Positions 25,760 through 33,860 are shown, numbered from the stretch's first letter. The stretch is DNA of 64,000 nucleotides from Streptomyces polyasparticus (GCF_014493765.1 NZ_JACTVJ010000001.1:248001-312000); one strand, 5' to 3'. Notes: generated by a model from the sequence alone, not told the origin. Numbers and translations: made by a program.

Positions 25760-26079
25760 GCATCACCGGAACCATCGACCGCCCCCTGACGCACGACCCC
25801 ATGAAGCAGGCCCCCATGAAGCCGTCCACTGAGCCCCGTAGCTCCAGCACCATCTCTGACTTCTCCCACGCCGGCGTGATCGACTCACGCCAGAACAGGA
25901 CCCGCGAAATGCAACTCCAACCAGAAGCCCTGGCACGTGCACACATGCACGACCGACTGCGCGAGGCCGACGCCGAGCGCGAGGCGGTCCGCCTCGTGGC
26001 CGCGCGCCGGATGCAGCGCCGTGCGGAGCGAGCCTCGCTCCGTGCGCGCCGCGCCCTCGCGATGGCGGTCATGAGCTGA
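25756..26079 (+). CDS. Small basic protein translationally coupled to wblC
   Basis: A 107-residue protein of unknown function. Its ATG overlaps the wblC stop (ATGA), so its synthesis should be coupled to WblC and controlled by the same attenuator. The N-terminal half is Ser/Thr/Pro-rich and probably disordered. The C-terminal half (about 55-105) is rich in Arg, Ala and Glu with a pattern suggesting a long amphipathic helix. No known domain is recognised. Its fixed position makes it a candidate accessory factor of the antibiotic response. Confidence 0.75.
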   Translation: MSITGTIDRPLTHDPMKQAPMKPSTEPRSSSTISDFSHAGVIDSRQNRTREMQLQPEALARAHMHDRLREADAEREAVRLVAARRMQRRAERASLRARRALAMAVMS

Positions 26080-26108
26080 CCGCCGCAGCCAGTTTGATCC
26101 TTCCGTGA

Positions 26109-26145
26109 ACCGCGGGGGCCGTCCGAACCGGGCGGCCCCCGCGGT
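26109..26145 (+). terminator. Strong terminator after the wblC operon
   Basis: Perfect 13-bp stem ACCGCGGGGGCCG/CGGCCCCCGCGGT with an 11-base loop, 30 bases after the stop of the coupled gene. Confidence 0.85.
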
Positions 26146-26178
26146 GCGTTGTGCCCGCGGCCGCCGTGGAAACGGGTC

Positions 26179-26184
26179 TATCGT
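26179..26184 (+). promoter_or_regulatory. -10 element of a leaderless promoter (zinc-ribbon gene)
   Basis: TATCGT ends six bases before the GTG at 26191 and no ribosome binding site precedes that codon. Confidence 0.6.
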
Positions 26185-26190
26185 CGCGGT

Positions 26191-26424
26191 GTGGACCAGC
26201 GCCCCGAGGAAGCCGACACCGCCACCGGCCGCGGGCAGGCCGAAGACCACCGCATGCCGGCCGGCGAGCAACTCGTCTGCGCCCGCTGTGGGATCACGGC
26301 CGCCCCGCCCCGGCCGACCTGGACCTGCTCCGTGGAGAACGGCAGCCGCCACTACTTCTGCGACGACTGCTCGCGCGAGCATCTCCGGGCGATCGAGAGC
26401 CGGTTGGACTCGTCCTGGTGGTGA
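26191..26424 (+). CDS. Small zinc-ribbon-like protein
   Basis: A 77-residue cytoplasmic protein with two knuckles, CARCG and CDDCS, separated by about 33 residues and a TWTC segment with a further cysteine. This is the look of a small zinc ribbon. Function is unknown; such proteins often bind nucleic acid or protein partners. The GTG start is supported by the leaderless promoter geometry. Its 3' end is reached by a 36-bp tandem repeat that belongs to the convergent UbiB-kinase gene. Confidence 0.7.
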   Translation: MDQRPEEADTATGRGQAEDHRMPAGEQLVCARCGITAAPPRPTWTCSVENGSRHYFCDDCSREHLRAIESRLDSSWW

Positions 26425-26596
26425 GTGCGCAGGCCTCCGCCACCGTCTCCTCGGCGGCGAGCGCGCAGGCCTGCGCCACTGTCCCCTCTGCGGTAGGCGC
26501 GCAGGCCTCTGCCACCGTCTCCTCGGCGGTAGGCGCGCAGGCCTCTGCCACCGTCTCCTCGGCGGTGAGCGCTCAGGCCTCCGCCGCGGTCTCCTC
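26417..26596 (-). repeat. 36-bp tandem repeat at the 3' end of the UbiB-kinase gene
   Basis: Five 36-bp units, read leftward, encode EETVAEACAPTA-type dodecapeptides. The first unit (26596-26561) lies inside the UbiB reading frame and contains its TGA stop; the other four (to 26417) remain in the same frame after it. The last unit overlaps the 3' end of the zinc-ribbon gene on the other strand by eight bases. Confidence 0.9.
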
Positions 26597-27988
26597 GCCC
26601 TCGTCCTCTGCTTCCTCCGCTTCGGCGAGTGTCTCCACGAACCCGGGCAGCCACTCCTCGAGTTCCTCCCGCATCCGTACGGTCGCCCCCAGCTGGCACA
26701 GCACCCCGATGGTGCTCAGCGTGACGCGGTGGATCAGGAGATAGGCGGGCGGAAGATTCAGCCGCTTGCCCAACTGGTAGGCGGGGGAGCGGGGATCGCC
26801 GATCCGCGCGGCCTGGCTGCGCATCCAGCCGCGCGTGAACGTGAACTCCTCGGCGAGCGCCGGCTCGATGATCGGCAGTAGATAGTCGAGCACCGCGTCC
26901 GGTTCGAGGTCGATGCTCTCCTTGACGAAGCCCTCCTCGCACAGCATCGCGTACACCTCGTCGGCCTCGCCCTCGAGCGCCATCCGCAGCGCAAGGCCGA
27001 TGGTCTCGGGCAGCCCGCCGGGCAGCCGGTCCACGGTCCCGAAGTCGAGGACACCAAGGCGCCACCCGGCAACATCGGAGCCGTCCTCGGAGTCGTCGGC
27101 ATCGTCCGCCCCGGTCGGCACCAGACGGAAGTTGCCCGGGTGCGGGTCCGCGTGCAGCAGGCCGGTGCGGGCAGGACCCGAGAAGAGGAAACGCGTGAGC
27201 AGCTGGCCTGCGCGGTCGCGCTGCTCCTCGGTGCCCTCGGCTATCACCTCGGAGAGCGGGATGCCGTCCATCCACTCCGTGACCAGGACCTCCTCGGCCT
27301 GGTACACCACCGCGGGCACCAGGACATCGGGATCGCCCGCGAACTCCTCGGCGGTGGCACGCTGCGCGGCGGCCTCGAGCCCATAGTCGAGCTCCTCGGA
27401 GACCCGGTCGCGCAGCTCCGCGATCAGCGGCTTGATGTCCATGCCCGGGATGAGCGGGCCGAGGAGACGGGCGAACCGGCTCAGCTGATTGAGATCGGAG
27501 AGCAGCGCCTCGCCCGCGCCCGGGTACTGGACCTTCACGGCGACCTCACGGCCGTCGTGCCACACGGCCCGGTGCACCTGCCCGATCGAGGCGGCGGCCG
27601 ACGGCTTGTCCTCGAACTCCTCGAACAGTCCGCGCCAGTCCTCGCCGAGCCGCTCGGCGAGCACCGCATGCACGGTGCGCGTCGGCATCGGGGGCGCCGC
27701 TTCCTGCAGCTTCGTGAGCGCCGCGCGATACGGGCCCGCTATCTCCTCGGGCAGCGCCGACTCGAAGACGGACAGCGCCTGCCCGAACTTCATCGCTCCG
27801 CCCTTGAGCTCGCCGAGCACCTTGAACAGCTGCTCGGCGGTGCGCTGCTGCAGCTCCTTGCCCACGATCTCGGCCGACTTGCCGCCGATCCGCTTGCCGA
27901 GGCCCCAGGCGGAGCGCCCGGCGAAGCCGAGCGGCAGCGCGGCCAGTTTGGCGGTTCGGGTGACCGCCTTGCGAGGAAGATCAGACAT
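26573..27988 (-). CDS. ABC1/UbiB (AarF) family kinase-like protein
   Basis: A 471-residue atypical kinase of the ABC1/ADCK/UbiB family. The invariant KFGQ motif (MKFGQALS), the Ala-rich loop AAASIGQVH, the VAVKVQYPG lysine, the catalytic-loop HADPHPGNF and the metal-binding DFGTVD are all present, so the ATPase core looks intact. Family members support lipid or quinone metabolism, usually at membranes; the substrate here is unknown. The same gene neighbours whiB7 in mycobacteria (Rv3197). Its ATG overlaps the end of the ThiF-like gene by eight bases, indicating translational coupling. The C-terminus is acidic and ends in a repeat unit with a likely nonsense mutation. Confidence 0.92.
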   Translation of the reverse strand: MSDLPRKAVTRTAKLAALPLGFAGRSAWGLGKRIGGKSAEIVGKELQQRTAEQLFKVLGELKGGAMKFGQALSVFESALPEEIAGPYRAALTKLQEAAPPMPTRTVHAVLAERLGEDWRGLFEEFEDKPSAAASIGQVHRAVWHDGREVAVKVQYPGAGEALLSDLNQLSRFARLLGPLIPGMDIKPLIAELRDRVSEELDYGLEAAAQRATAEEFAGDPDVLVPAVVYQAEEVLVTEWMDGIPLSEVIAEGTEEQRDRAGQLLTRFLFSGPARTGLLHADPHPGNFRLVPTGADDADDSEDGSDVAGWRLGVLDFGTVDRLPGGLPETIGLALRMALEGEADEVYAMLCEEGFVKESIDLEPDAVLDYLLPIIEPALAEEFTFTRGWMRSQAARIGDPRSPAYQLGKRLNLPPAYLLIHRVTLSTIGVLCQLGATVRMREELEEWLPGFVETLAEAEEAEDEGEETAAEA

Positions 27989-29258
27989 GCGCCCCTCCTG
28001 CTCCGGAAACCGGACTCCCAGTCCGGGGACCGGACTGCCGCGCCTTGACGGGCGGTTGGTGACCTCCGCGTCCTGTCACGCGTCGGGTCTGCACGCTCAT
28101 TGTCTCCTGCGGTGTTGGATCTTCTGAGGCGGTATCGGGGTTGGGCTGCACGGACGCCTGCCGCGCCTGTGCCCAGCTGGTTTGTGCCCCGCAAGGGCAC
28201 GCGGGATGCGGACGCAGCGGAATCGACTGCCAGGCGAGCCGGGGCAGGGTGAGCTCCCAGCGGTGTCCGGTGGCGGCTGGTATGTCCCCGTCGAGGTGGG
28301 CGAGCGCCTGAGCGGCGGCGAGCCCGGCGACCGCGGCCGACAGGGCGAGCGCCCCGGCCGGTACGGGAGCGCCGCGTCCGGTCCGTACGGCTCCGCCGGA
28401 GCGCCACTGGGTCAGGAGCAGAGGCCAGGCCGGATCCTCCGCGATCCGCTGCCGCTCGGCACAGCCCGCGCAGGGGGAGTGGCCGGGAAGGACGAGCGGC
28501 CCGGCGAATCCGGTTGCTTCGAGCACCCCCGCATAGAGATGGGGAACACCCCGGGCGACCAGATGCTCCGCCTCGGCGGGGTCCGGCGCGTAGGCCGCCA
28601 GGCCGTCACGCGGGGTGAGGACGACGAGGCCGTACCCGCGGCGGGGGCGGGTGGCGCAGCCGGACGCGCATCGACGCACAAGCCGTCGCGCGGCATCCGC
28701 TCTGCGCTCCCCGACGGCCGTGCCGGGCAGCCCGCCGGGCGTCACGTCCCACGGCTCCACGCGCCCGCTGTCGACCACATCGACCCGCCCGACCCCCGCG
28801 GCCGAAAGCAGCGCGGCCACCTGGGCGCCGACCCGTCCGGCCCCGCGCACCTGCACGCTCTTCCGCCCGCGCCAGGCCAGCCGGCGGATGCCCGCACCAG
28901 GTGCGCCGTCGACCAGGGAGAGCGCGGCCGCCTCGGGGGCAAGGCGGTCGGCGGCCTCCGGCCGCGCACGTAAGCGATCGACGGCCGGATCGCCCGCGCC
29001 CGCGGTGGCGTCGTCGAGCAGCCCGGCCGCGGTGAGGCGGTCGAGCAGGGCGTCCACCTGACCCTCCGGCAGGCCCGCGGCCCGGGCCTCGGCCCGCAGC
29101 AACGGCACCCCGCGGGTCCCGTCGAGCATGCGGAGCAGCCCGAGCATGCCGAGCGCGACCGGCCCGAGCGTCCGGGCATGCGCAGGGGTGACACCGAGCT
29201 GAAGGGTCGTGAGATCACGCCAGGCGTGGCGCAGCGAGGTCTTGAGTCGCGGGTGCAT
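27981..29258 (-). CDS. ThiF/MoeB/HesA-type adenylyltransferase-like protein (TTA codon)
   Basis: E1-like protein of 425 residues. An N-terminal domain of about 130 residues, resembling a winged-helix arrangement, precedes the Rossmann-type nucleotide-binding motif VRGAGRVGAQVA. The zinc-site cysteines CAGC and CPCG follow. Classical ThiF/MoeB proteins adenylate the C-terminus of a ubiquitin-like carrier; no carrier gene is adjacent, so activity is uncertain. Codon 96 is TTA (28971-28973), the rare Leu codon read by the BldA tRNA in Streptomyces. Because the UbiB-kinase start overlaps its stop, both may depend on bldA. The start is ATG 29258; a GTG a few codons upstream is an alternative. Confidence 0.8.
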   Translation of the reverse strand: MHPRLKTSLRHAWRDLTTLQLGVTPAHARTLGPVALGMLGLLRMLDGTRGVPLLRAEARAAGLPEGQVDALLDRLTAAGLLDDATAGAGDPAVDRLRARPEAADRLAPEAAALSLVDGAPGAGIRRLAWRGRKSVQVRGAGRVGAQVAALLSAAGVGRVDVVDSGRVEPWDVTPGGLPGTAVGERRADAARRLVRRCASGCATRPRRGYGLVVLTPRDGLAAYAPDPAEAEHLVARGVPHLYAGVLEATGFAGPLVLPGHSPCAGCAERQRIAEDPAWPLLLTQWRSGGAVRTGRGAPVPAGALALSAAVAGLAAAQALAHLDGDIPAATGHRWELTLPRLAWQSIPLRPHPACPCGAQTSWAQARQASVQPNPDTASEDPTPQETMSVQTRRVTGRGGHQPPVKARQSGPRTGSPVSGAGGAHV

Positions 29259-29298
29259 GCGGACACCGTGCACCAGGTCCCGTCGGCCCTGCAGAAAG

Positions 29299-29307
29299 TT
29301 GTCCACA
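29299..29307 (+). promoter_or_regulatory. DnaA-box-like site in a divergent promoter region
   Basis: A perfect TTGTCCACA occurs in the 152-base gap between the ThiF-like and YgjP-like genes. It is a single site with no cluster of boxes, so it is not an origin. Confidence 0.35.
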
Positions 29308-29398
29308 GGCAGGCAGATAAGTCGTACAAACGCGACCCGTCCGCAGGCCGCCAGGCCCGAACCCGCCCGGAGACGGGACTTCCGCCATCCACAGCCGG

Positions 29399-29404
29399 TA
29401 ACGT
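29399..29404 (+). promoter_or_regulatory. -10 element of a leaderless promoter (YgjP-like gene)
   Basis: TAACGT ends six bases before the GTG at 29411; no ribosome binding site is present. Confidence 0.65.
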
Positions 29405-29410
29405 CGGGGC

Positions 29411-30079
29411 GTGCCCGCCGACCCACTGCACCGCGCCGGAAGTCCACAGCGCAGCACGAAGCACCAGCCGCCACGCGGCTCGGCGGCGAGCGCGGACCAG
29501 GCGGGTACGGGACAGGCCGGTACGGATCACGCGGAAGCACCGGAGTCGGGCCTGGACAAGGGCCAGGTCGAGGTCCGCCGCAGCGCCCGCCGGCGCCGCA
29601 CCGTCTCCGCGTACCGCGAGGGCGACCGCACCATCGTGCTGATCCCCGCCCGGATGTCCGAGGCCGAAGAGCAGCGCTGGGTCGGTGTGATGCTCGACAA
29701 GCTCGCAGCTCAGGAGAGCAAGCGCCTCCTCGGCGACGCGGAACTCGCCGAACGCGCCGAGCTGTTGTCCGAGCAGTACTTCGAGGGCCGCGCCCGCCCC
29801 GTCTCCGTACGCTGGGTGACCAATCAGAACACCCGCTGGGGCTCCTGCACCCCGGCCGAGGGCAGCATCCGGCTCTCCCACCGGCTGCAGGGCATGCCCG
29901 AGTACGTGGTCGACTACGTCCTCCTGCACGAGCTGGCCCATCTGCTCGTGCCCGGTCACGGGCCCCGTTTCTGGCGCCTTCTGGAGGCGTACCCCCGTAC
30001 CGAAAGAGCTCGCGGCTACCTCGAAGGAGTGGTGGCCGCCGAACGTCTTCCGCATCTTCCGGCCGCCCGCACCGAATAA
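29411..30079 (+). CDS. YgjP-like zinc metallopeptidase (DUF45, SprT-like fold)
   Basis: Predicted gluzincin of 222 residues. The zinc-binding HELAH motif occurs in LLHELAHLLVPGHGPRFW, where the second His-containing segment (GHGPRFW) supplies the further ligand. The upstream NTRWGSCTP signature is characteristic of YgjP/DUF45 (WLM-related) proteins. The first 50 residues are polar and likely disordered. The substrate is unknown; relatives of this fold cleave DNA-protein crosslinks or folded regulators. The GTG start is supported by leaderless promoter geometry. It diverges from the ThiF-like gene. Confidence 0.85.
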   Translation: MPADPLHRAGSPQRSTKHQPPRGSAASADQAGTGQAGTDHAEAPESGLDKGQVEVRRSARRRRTVSAYREGDRTIVLIPARMSEAEEQRWVGVMLDKLAAQESKRLLGDAELAERAELLSEQYFEGRARPVSVRWVTNQNTRWGSCTPAEGSIRLSHRLQGMPEYVVDYVLLHELAHLLVPGHGPRFWRLLEAYPRTERARGYLEGVVAAERLPHLPAARTE

Positions 30080-30127
30080 TCACAACCCGGCGGTCGTGAA
30101 GCCGCTGTGTACCGAGTCTGTCCCGGC

Positions 30128-30158
30128 TTGGCCCATGCCCAGGATTTGCGGTTAGCCT
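30128..30158 (+). promoter_or_regulatory. Promoter of the TerD-AIM24 cluster
   Basis: TTGGCC (30128-30133) and TAGCCT (30153-30158) are separated by 19 bases, 46 bases before the ATG of the first cluster gene. The -10 is good; the -35 match and spacing are moderate. Confidence 0.5.
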
Positions 30159-30203
30159 GACGCGCGACGCACACATCATCGGGATGGGGGACGGTCGTTA
30201 CGC

Positions 30204-31811
30204 ATGGCCAGGGAATTCCAACGCGGCCACAAGGCCAAGATCAGTGATCTCACTGCGGGCACCGATCTGTACGTAGGTGTGCAGATCGCGGCTCCCGGAC
30301 TGAGCTTCGACATCAGCTGCTTCGGCCTCGACGCCAATGAGCAGCTCTCCGACGACCGCTATTTCATTTTCTTCAACCAGCCCAAGTCGCCCGAGGAGTC
30401 CTTGCAGCTCCTCGGCGCGCAGTCGGGCGACACGGAGTCGTTCCGGGTCACGCTTGACCGCATTCCGCCGCAGATCCAGCGGCTCTCGTTCACCGCGACG
30501 ATCGACGGCAACGGACAGATGTCGCAGATCGGACCCGGCTACATCCGGATCGTGGCGGGCGGCGAGGAGGTGTGCCGGTACGCCTTCGACGGATCGGAGT
30601 TCACCACCGAGCGCGCCGTGATGCTCGGCGACTTCTACCTGAAGGACGTCTGGCGCTTCGCGGCCATCGGCCAGGGCTTCGACGGCGGACTCGACGCGCT
30701 TCTGAAGAACTTCGGCGGCGAGGTCGCCGAGGAGCAGCCCCAGGCGCAGCAGCCGGCGGCCGCACCGTCCTTCGGCGCGCCCGCGACACCTGCCGCGCCC
30801 CCGGCCTTCGGCGCACCTGCCGGCGGTCCGGCTCCCGCGCCCGCCCCGGCTCCGAACTTCGGCGCCCCGGCCGCGCCGGCCCCGCAGCAGACGCCGCCCC
30901 AGCCCCAGGCGCCCAGCGTCCACACGGCCCCCACCGTCGTCGCCCCGATGCCCACGGGCACGGTCCCGCCGCCGGCCCCGGCCCCCGGACAGCCCGCACC
31001 GCCGCCCGGCTACGGCCAGCAGCCGCCGCAGCAGCCGCAGTTCGGGCAGGTCCCGGGCCAGCCCGCCGCACCCCAGGGGTTCGGCCAGCCGCCCGGCATG
31101 CCTCCGCAGCAGGCCGGTTACGGCATGCCGCAGGCGCAGCCCGCCGTGGGCGCCGGCCTGCAGGCCGCGCTGCAGCCGTACAAGGAGACGGCCACCGGCA
31201 CCCGCTGGACCCCGCAGAACCAGCAGATGATGCGGGTCGACCTCAGCATGGGCGGCACCCCGGTCCTGGCACGCCAGGGCAGCATGGTGATGTACCAGGG
31301 CAAGGTCGACTTCTCGTACAAGAGCGCCGGTTTCGCGGGCCGGATCATCGGCAACGCCACCGGCCAGGAAATGCAGTTGATGCGCTGCACCGGCCGCGGC
31401 CAGGTCTTCCTCGCCGAGAACGGTGCGCATCTGCACTCCATCGAGCTGCAGGGCGACGGCATCTGCGTCTCCGCCGAGAACGTCCTCGCCTTCGACGAGA
31501 CGCTGCAGCACGAGGTGCGGCGTATCGAAGGCCACGGCATTCCGGGCGGCGCCCTGTTCACCATGCAGTTCCAGGGCACCGGCACCGTCATCGTGAAGAC
31601 CCACGGCATTCCCGTGGTCCTTCCGGTCACGCCCACCACGTACGCGGACAGCAATGCGATCGTGGCGTGGTCCTCGGCGGCCCAGGTGATCATTTCCAGC
31701 CAGGTGCGCCTGCGCCGGAATTCCTTCCCGGGGCACAGCGGAGAGACCGTGAATCTCCAATTCCGGGGAGCGCCCGGCAACTTCATCGTCGTCCAGCCCT
31801 ACGAGGTCTGA
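30204..31811 (+). CDS. TerD-AIM24 fusion protein
   Basis: A 535-residue three-part protein. The N-terminal TerD domain (about 1-175) retains the calcium-binding type segment SFDISCFGLDANEQLSDDRYF and the FIFFNQPKSPE loop of tellurite-resistance/stress proteins. A long Pro/Gln/Ala/Gly linker (about 180-335) with repeated FGAPA/FG units follows. The C-terminal AIM24-type beta-sandwich domain (about 345-535) begins near GTRWTPQNQQMMRVDLSMG. Two stand-alone AIM24 genes follow in the same orientation, so it likely heads an operon. A role in membrane or envelope stress, as for the Ter and AIM24 families in general, is inference. Confidence 0.9.
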   Translation: MAREFQRGHKAKISDLTAGTDLYVGVQIAAPGLSFDISCFGLDANEQLSDDRYFIFFNQPKSPEESLQLLGAQSGDTESFRVTLDRIPPQIQRLSFTATIDGNGQMSQIGPGYIRIVAGGEEVCRYAFDGSEFTTERAVMLGDFYLKDVWRFAAIGQGFDGGLDALLKNFGGEVAEEQPQAQQPAAAPSFGAPATPAAPPAFGAPAGGPAPAPAPAPNFGAPAAPAPQQTPPQPQAPSVHTAPTVVAPMPTGTVPPPAPAPGQPAPPPGYGQQPPQQPQFGQVPGQPAAPQGFGQPPGMPPQQAGYGMPQAQPAVGAGLQAALQPYKETATGTRWTPQNQQMMRVDLSMGGTPVLARQGSMVMYQGKVDFSYKSAGFAGRIIGNATGQEMQLMRCTGRGQVFLAENGAHLHSIELQGDGICVSAENVLAFDETLQHEVRRIEGHGIPGGALFTMQFQGTGTVIVKTHGIPVVLPVTPTTYADSNAIVAWSSAAQVIISSQVRLRRNSFPGHSGETVNLQFRGAPGNFIVVQPYEV

Positions 31812-31825
31812 GGGAGCCCGAAGAA

Positions 31826-32506
31826 ATGATGCAGCAACTCGCGGGCTACGCCCCGACCCCGATGGCCGCCCGTATGGAGAACCACGGCCGCACGATGCTC
31901 AAGGTCGCCATGGCCAGTGGCCAGGACCTTTACGCACGCACCGGCTCGATGGTGTCGTACGAAGGCTTCATCCAGTACGAGCCCAACCCGCCGGCCGTCC
32001 GCCAGATCGCCTCGCAGTGGATCACCGGCGAAGGCGCCCCGATCATGAAGTGCTCCGGCGACGGCCTGCTCTACCTGGCCGACTACGGCGCCGACGTGGT
32101 CGTCATCAACCTCAACAACGACTCGCTGTCGGTCAACGGCACCAACCTCCTCGCCTTCGACGCGCACCTGCAGTGGGGCGTCGAGAAGGTCAAGGGCATG
32201 GCCAAGTTCGCAGGCCAGGGCCTGTGGAACGTCGAGGTCGCCGGCACCGGCTGGGTGGCCATCACCTCGCGCGGTACGCCGCTGGTCGTCGACTGCGGCC
32301 GCGGTGAGGACGAGACGTACGTCGACCCCGACGCCCTGCTCGCCTGGTCCCCGAACCTCAAGGTGAAGGGCAAGCGCAGCTTCAAGGCCTCCTCCCTCGT
32401 CGGGCGGGGCAGCGGAGAGGCCTACCAGATGGCCTTCTCCGGCCAGGGCATCGTCGTCGTACAGCCGAGCGAGGACAGCTCCGACCGCCTGCGGGTCCGG
32501 GGCTAG
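31826..32506 (+). CDS. AIM24-family protein (second gene of cluster)
   Basis: A 226-residue AIM24 (DUF124-like) beta-rich protein with no signal peptide or membrane segment. It aligns with the C-terminal domain of the upstream fusion in features such as the ARTGSMVSYEGF start and the late GIVVVQPSE end. The start is one of two adjacent ATGs (31826 or 31829), with GGGAG nine bases upstream. It begins 14 bases after the fusion gene stop and ends 16 bases before the third gene. The biochemical function of bacterial AIM24 proteins is not established. Confidence 0.88.
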   Translation: MMQQLAGYAPTPMAARMENHGRTMLKVAMASGQDLYARTGSMVSYEGFIQYEPNPPAVRQIASQWITGEGAPIMKCSGDGLLYLADYGADVVVINLNNDSLSVNGTNLLAFDAHLQWGVEKVKGMAKFAGQGLWNVEVAGTGWVAITSRGTPLVVDCGRGEDETYVDPDALLAWSPNLKVKGKRSFKASSLVGRGSGEAYQMAFSGQGIVVVQPSEDSSDRLRVRG

Positions 32507-32522
32507 GGGGAGCGAACACACC

Positions 32523-33278
32523 ATGCAGAGTGCGCTTTTCAGCCAGACCGAGAACCAGAGCCAGGAGCGCTACGCCCTGCAGAACCCGCAGCTGCTGCGG
32601 GTCGCCCTGCAGGGTCATGACGACCTGCTCGCCCGCAAGGGCGCGATGGTCGCGTACCAGGGTCTGATCGAGTTCGACGGCGAGTACCAGTCCGCCGGCC
32701 AGCGCCGCGCGCGCAACCGCACGGGCGAGGGCCTCGACCTGATGCGCTGCTCAGGGCAGGGCACCGTCTACCTCGCGAACCTCGCGCAGTACATCCACCT
32801 CGTGGACGTGGAGCGCGAGGGCCTCACGGTGGACAGCCAGTACGTCCTCGCCCTGGACACCCAGCTCAACCACGAAGTCATCGCGGTGGACAGCCAGTAC
32901 GGGATCTCCGGATCCGGCAAGTACCAGCTGAACATCACCGGCACCGGCAAGGTCGCGCTCATGACCTCGGGCCAGCCGCTGATGATGCAGGTCACGCCCG
33001 AGAAGTACGTGAGCGTCGACGCCGACGCGATCGTCGCCTGGTCGACCTCGCTGCGCGTGCAGATGCAGGCGCAGACGACCAACTCGAGCGTGCGCCGCCG
33101 CCGCGGCAACACCGGCGAGGGCTGGGAGCTCAGCTTCCTCGGCCAGGGCTATGTCCTGGTCCAGCCCAGCGAGGTCATGCCGCCGCAGAACGCGGTGATC
33201 GGCTCCGGGGTTGCCGCCCAGTTCGGCGCCGGCCAGCAGGGCGCCCGCGGTCAGAACCAGGGCAACGCCTGGTCGTAG
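32523..33278 (+). CDS. AIM24-family protein (third gene of cluster)
   Basis: A 251-residue AIM24-family protein. It shares with its two neighbours the ARKGAMVAYQG segment, the LMRCSGQGTVYLA strand pair and the GYVLVQPSE C-terminal strand. A basic loop (SSVRRRRGNTGEG) and a disordered Gly/Gln/Asn tail distinguish it. The ATG follows AGGGGGAG. The presence of three divergent AIM24 domains in one operon suggests a hetero-oligomeric assembly; this is inference. Confidence 0.88.
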   Translation: MQSALFSQTENQSQERYALQNPQLLRVALQGHDDLLARKGAMVAYQGLIEFDGEYQSAGQRRARNRTGEGLDLMRCSGQGTVYLANLAQYIHLVDVEREGLTVDSQYVLALDTQLNHEVIAVDSQYGISGSGKYQLNITGTGKVALMTSGQPLMMQVTPEKYVSVDADAIVAWSTSLRVQMQAQTTNSSVRRRRGNTGEGWELSFLGQGYVLVQPSEVMPPQNAVIGSGVAAQFGAGQQGARGQNQGNAWS

Positions 33279-33296
33279 CAAGGCAGTTGGGCAGTA

Positions 33297-33331
33297 GTAA
33301 GGGGCGGGTGCCAATGGCGCCCGCCCCTTAC
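33297..33331. terminator. Bidirectional terminator after the AIM24 cluster
   Basis: A 16-bp stem, GTAAGGGGCGGGTGCC and GGCGCCCGCCCCTTAC, closed by AAT, with one G-T wobble. It lies between convergent genes. Confidence 0.9.
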
Positions 33332-33338
33332 CCATGTG

Positions 33339-33860
33339 TCAGACCCGGGCGCGCGCCCGCTCCACAAGGCGTACGACCGACTCGTCGGCCACGCCCGCCA
33401 CCTCGTCGTAGGAGAACCAGCGCAGATCGAGGGACTCGTCGCTGATCGCCTCCGGCGCTCCGGCCGGCGCGAGCGCCACGTACTGGATGTCCAGATGCCA
33501 GTTGCAGGGTGCCGGGATCGGGTGCCGGTCCAGGCGCACCGGGCCGCCGTCGAGGAGGGTGAGCCCCTCGATGCCGGACTCCTCGGTGGCCTCGCGCAGG
33601 GCGGCCTCCTCCATGGAGGTGTCGCCCGGCTCGCAGTGGCCGCCCATCTGCAGCCACATGTTCAGCTTCTTGTGCAGCGTGAGCAGCACCTTGCCGCGCG
33701 AGGGGTCGACGACCAGCGCGGAGGCCGTCAGATGACCGGCCTCACAGGCCTTCCACATGCCGTCGGGGTGCGCGGCCAGGTGGTCGAGGTACTGCTGACG
33801 CAGCTCTTCCTGGTCCTCGTACGACTTCAGTACGAGGGTGGCGTTCTCGTGCAGGCTCAC
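33339..33860 (-). CDS. Nudix hydrolase
   Basis: A 173-residue Nudix-fold hydrolase. The Nudix box reads GHCEPGDTSMEEAALREATEESG with the required Glu residues. An N-terminal helical region precedes the fold. The substrate cannot be told; the fold hydrolyses nucleoside diphosphate derivatives. The start overlaps the stop of the upstream DUF2342 protease gene by four bases (ATGA), so the two are translationally coupled. It ends at the terminator shared with the AIM24 cluster. Confidence 0.88.
   Translation of the reverse strand: MSLHENATLVLKSYEDQEELRQQYLDHLAAHPDGMWKACEAGHLTASALVVDPSRGKVLLTLHKKLNMWLQMGGHCEPGDTSMEEAALREATEESGIEGLTLLDGGPVRLDRHPIPAPCNWHLDIQYVALAPAGAPEAISDESLDLRWFSYDEVAGVADESVVRLVERARARV

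Noticed and set aside
26294-26551. Separate leftward gene encoding AEACAPTAEET repeats
   Set aside because: It is the in-frame continuation of the UbiB-kinase tail after its TGA, overlaps the zinc-ribbon gene, and has no ribosome binding site of its own.
22417-29307. Replication origin based on DnaA boxes
   Set aside because: Only two isolated boxes 7 kb apart were seen; an oriC would have a dense cluster next to dnaA/dnaN.
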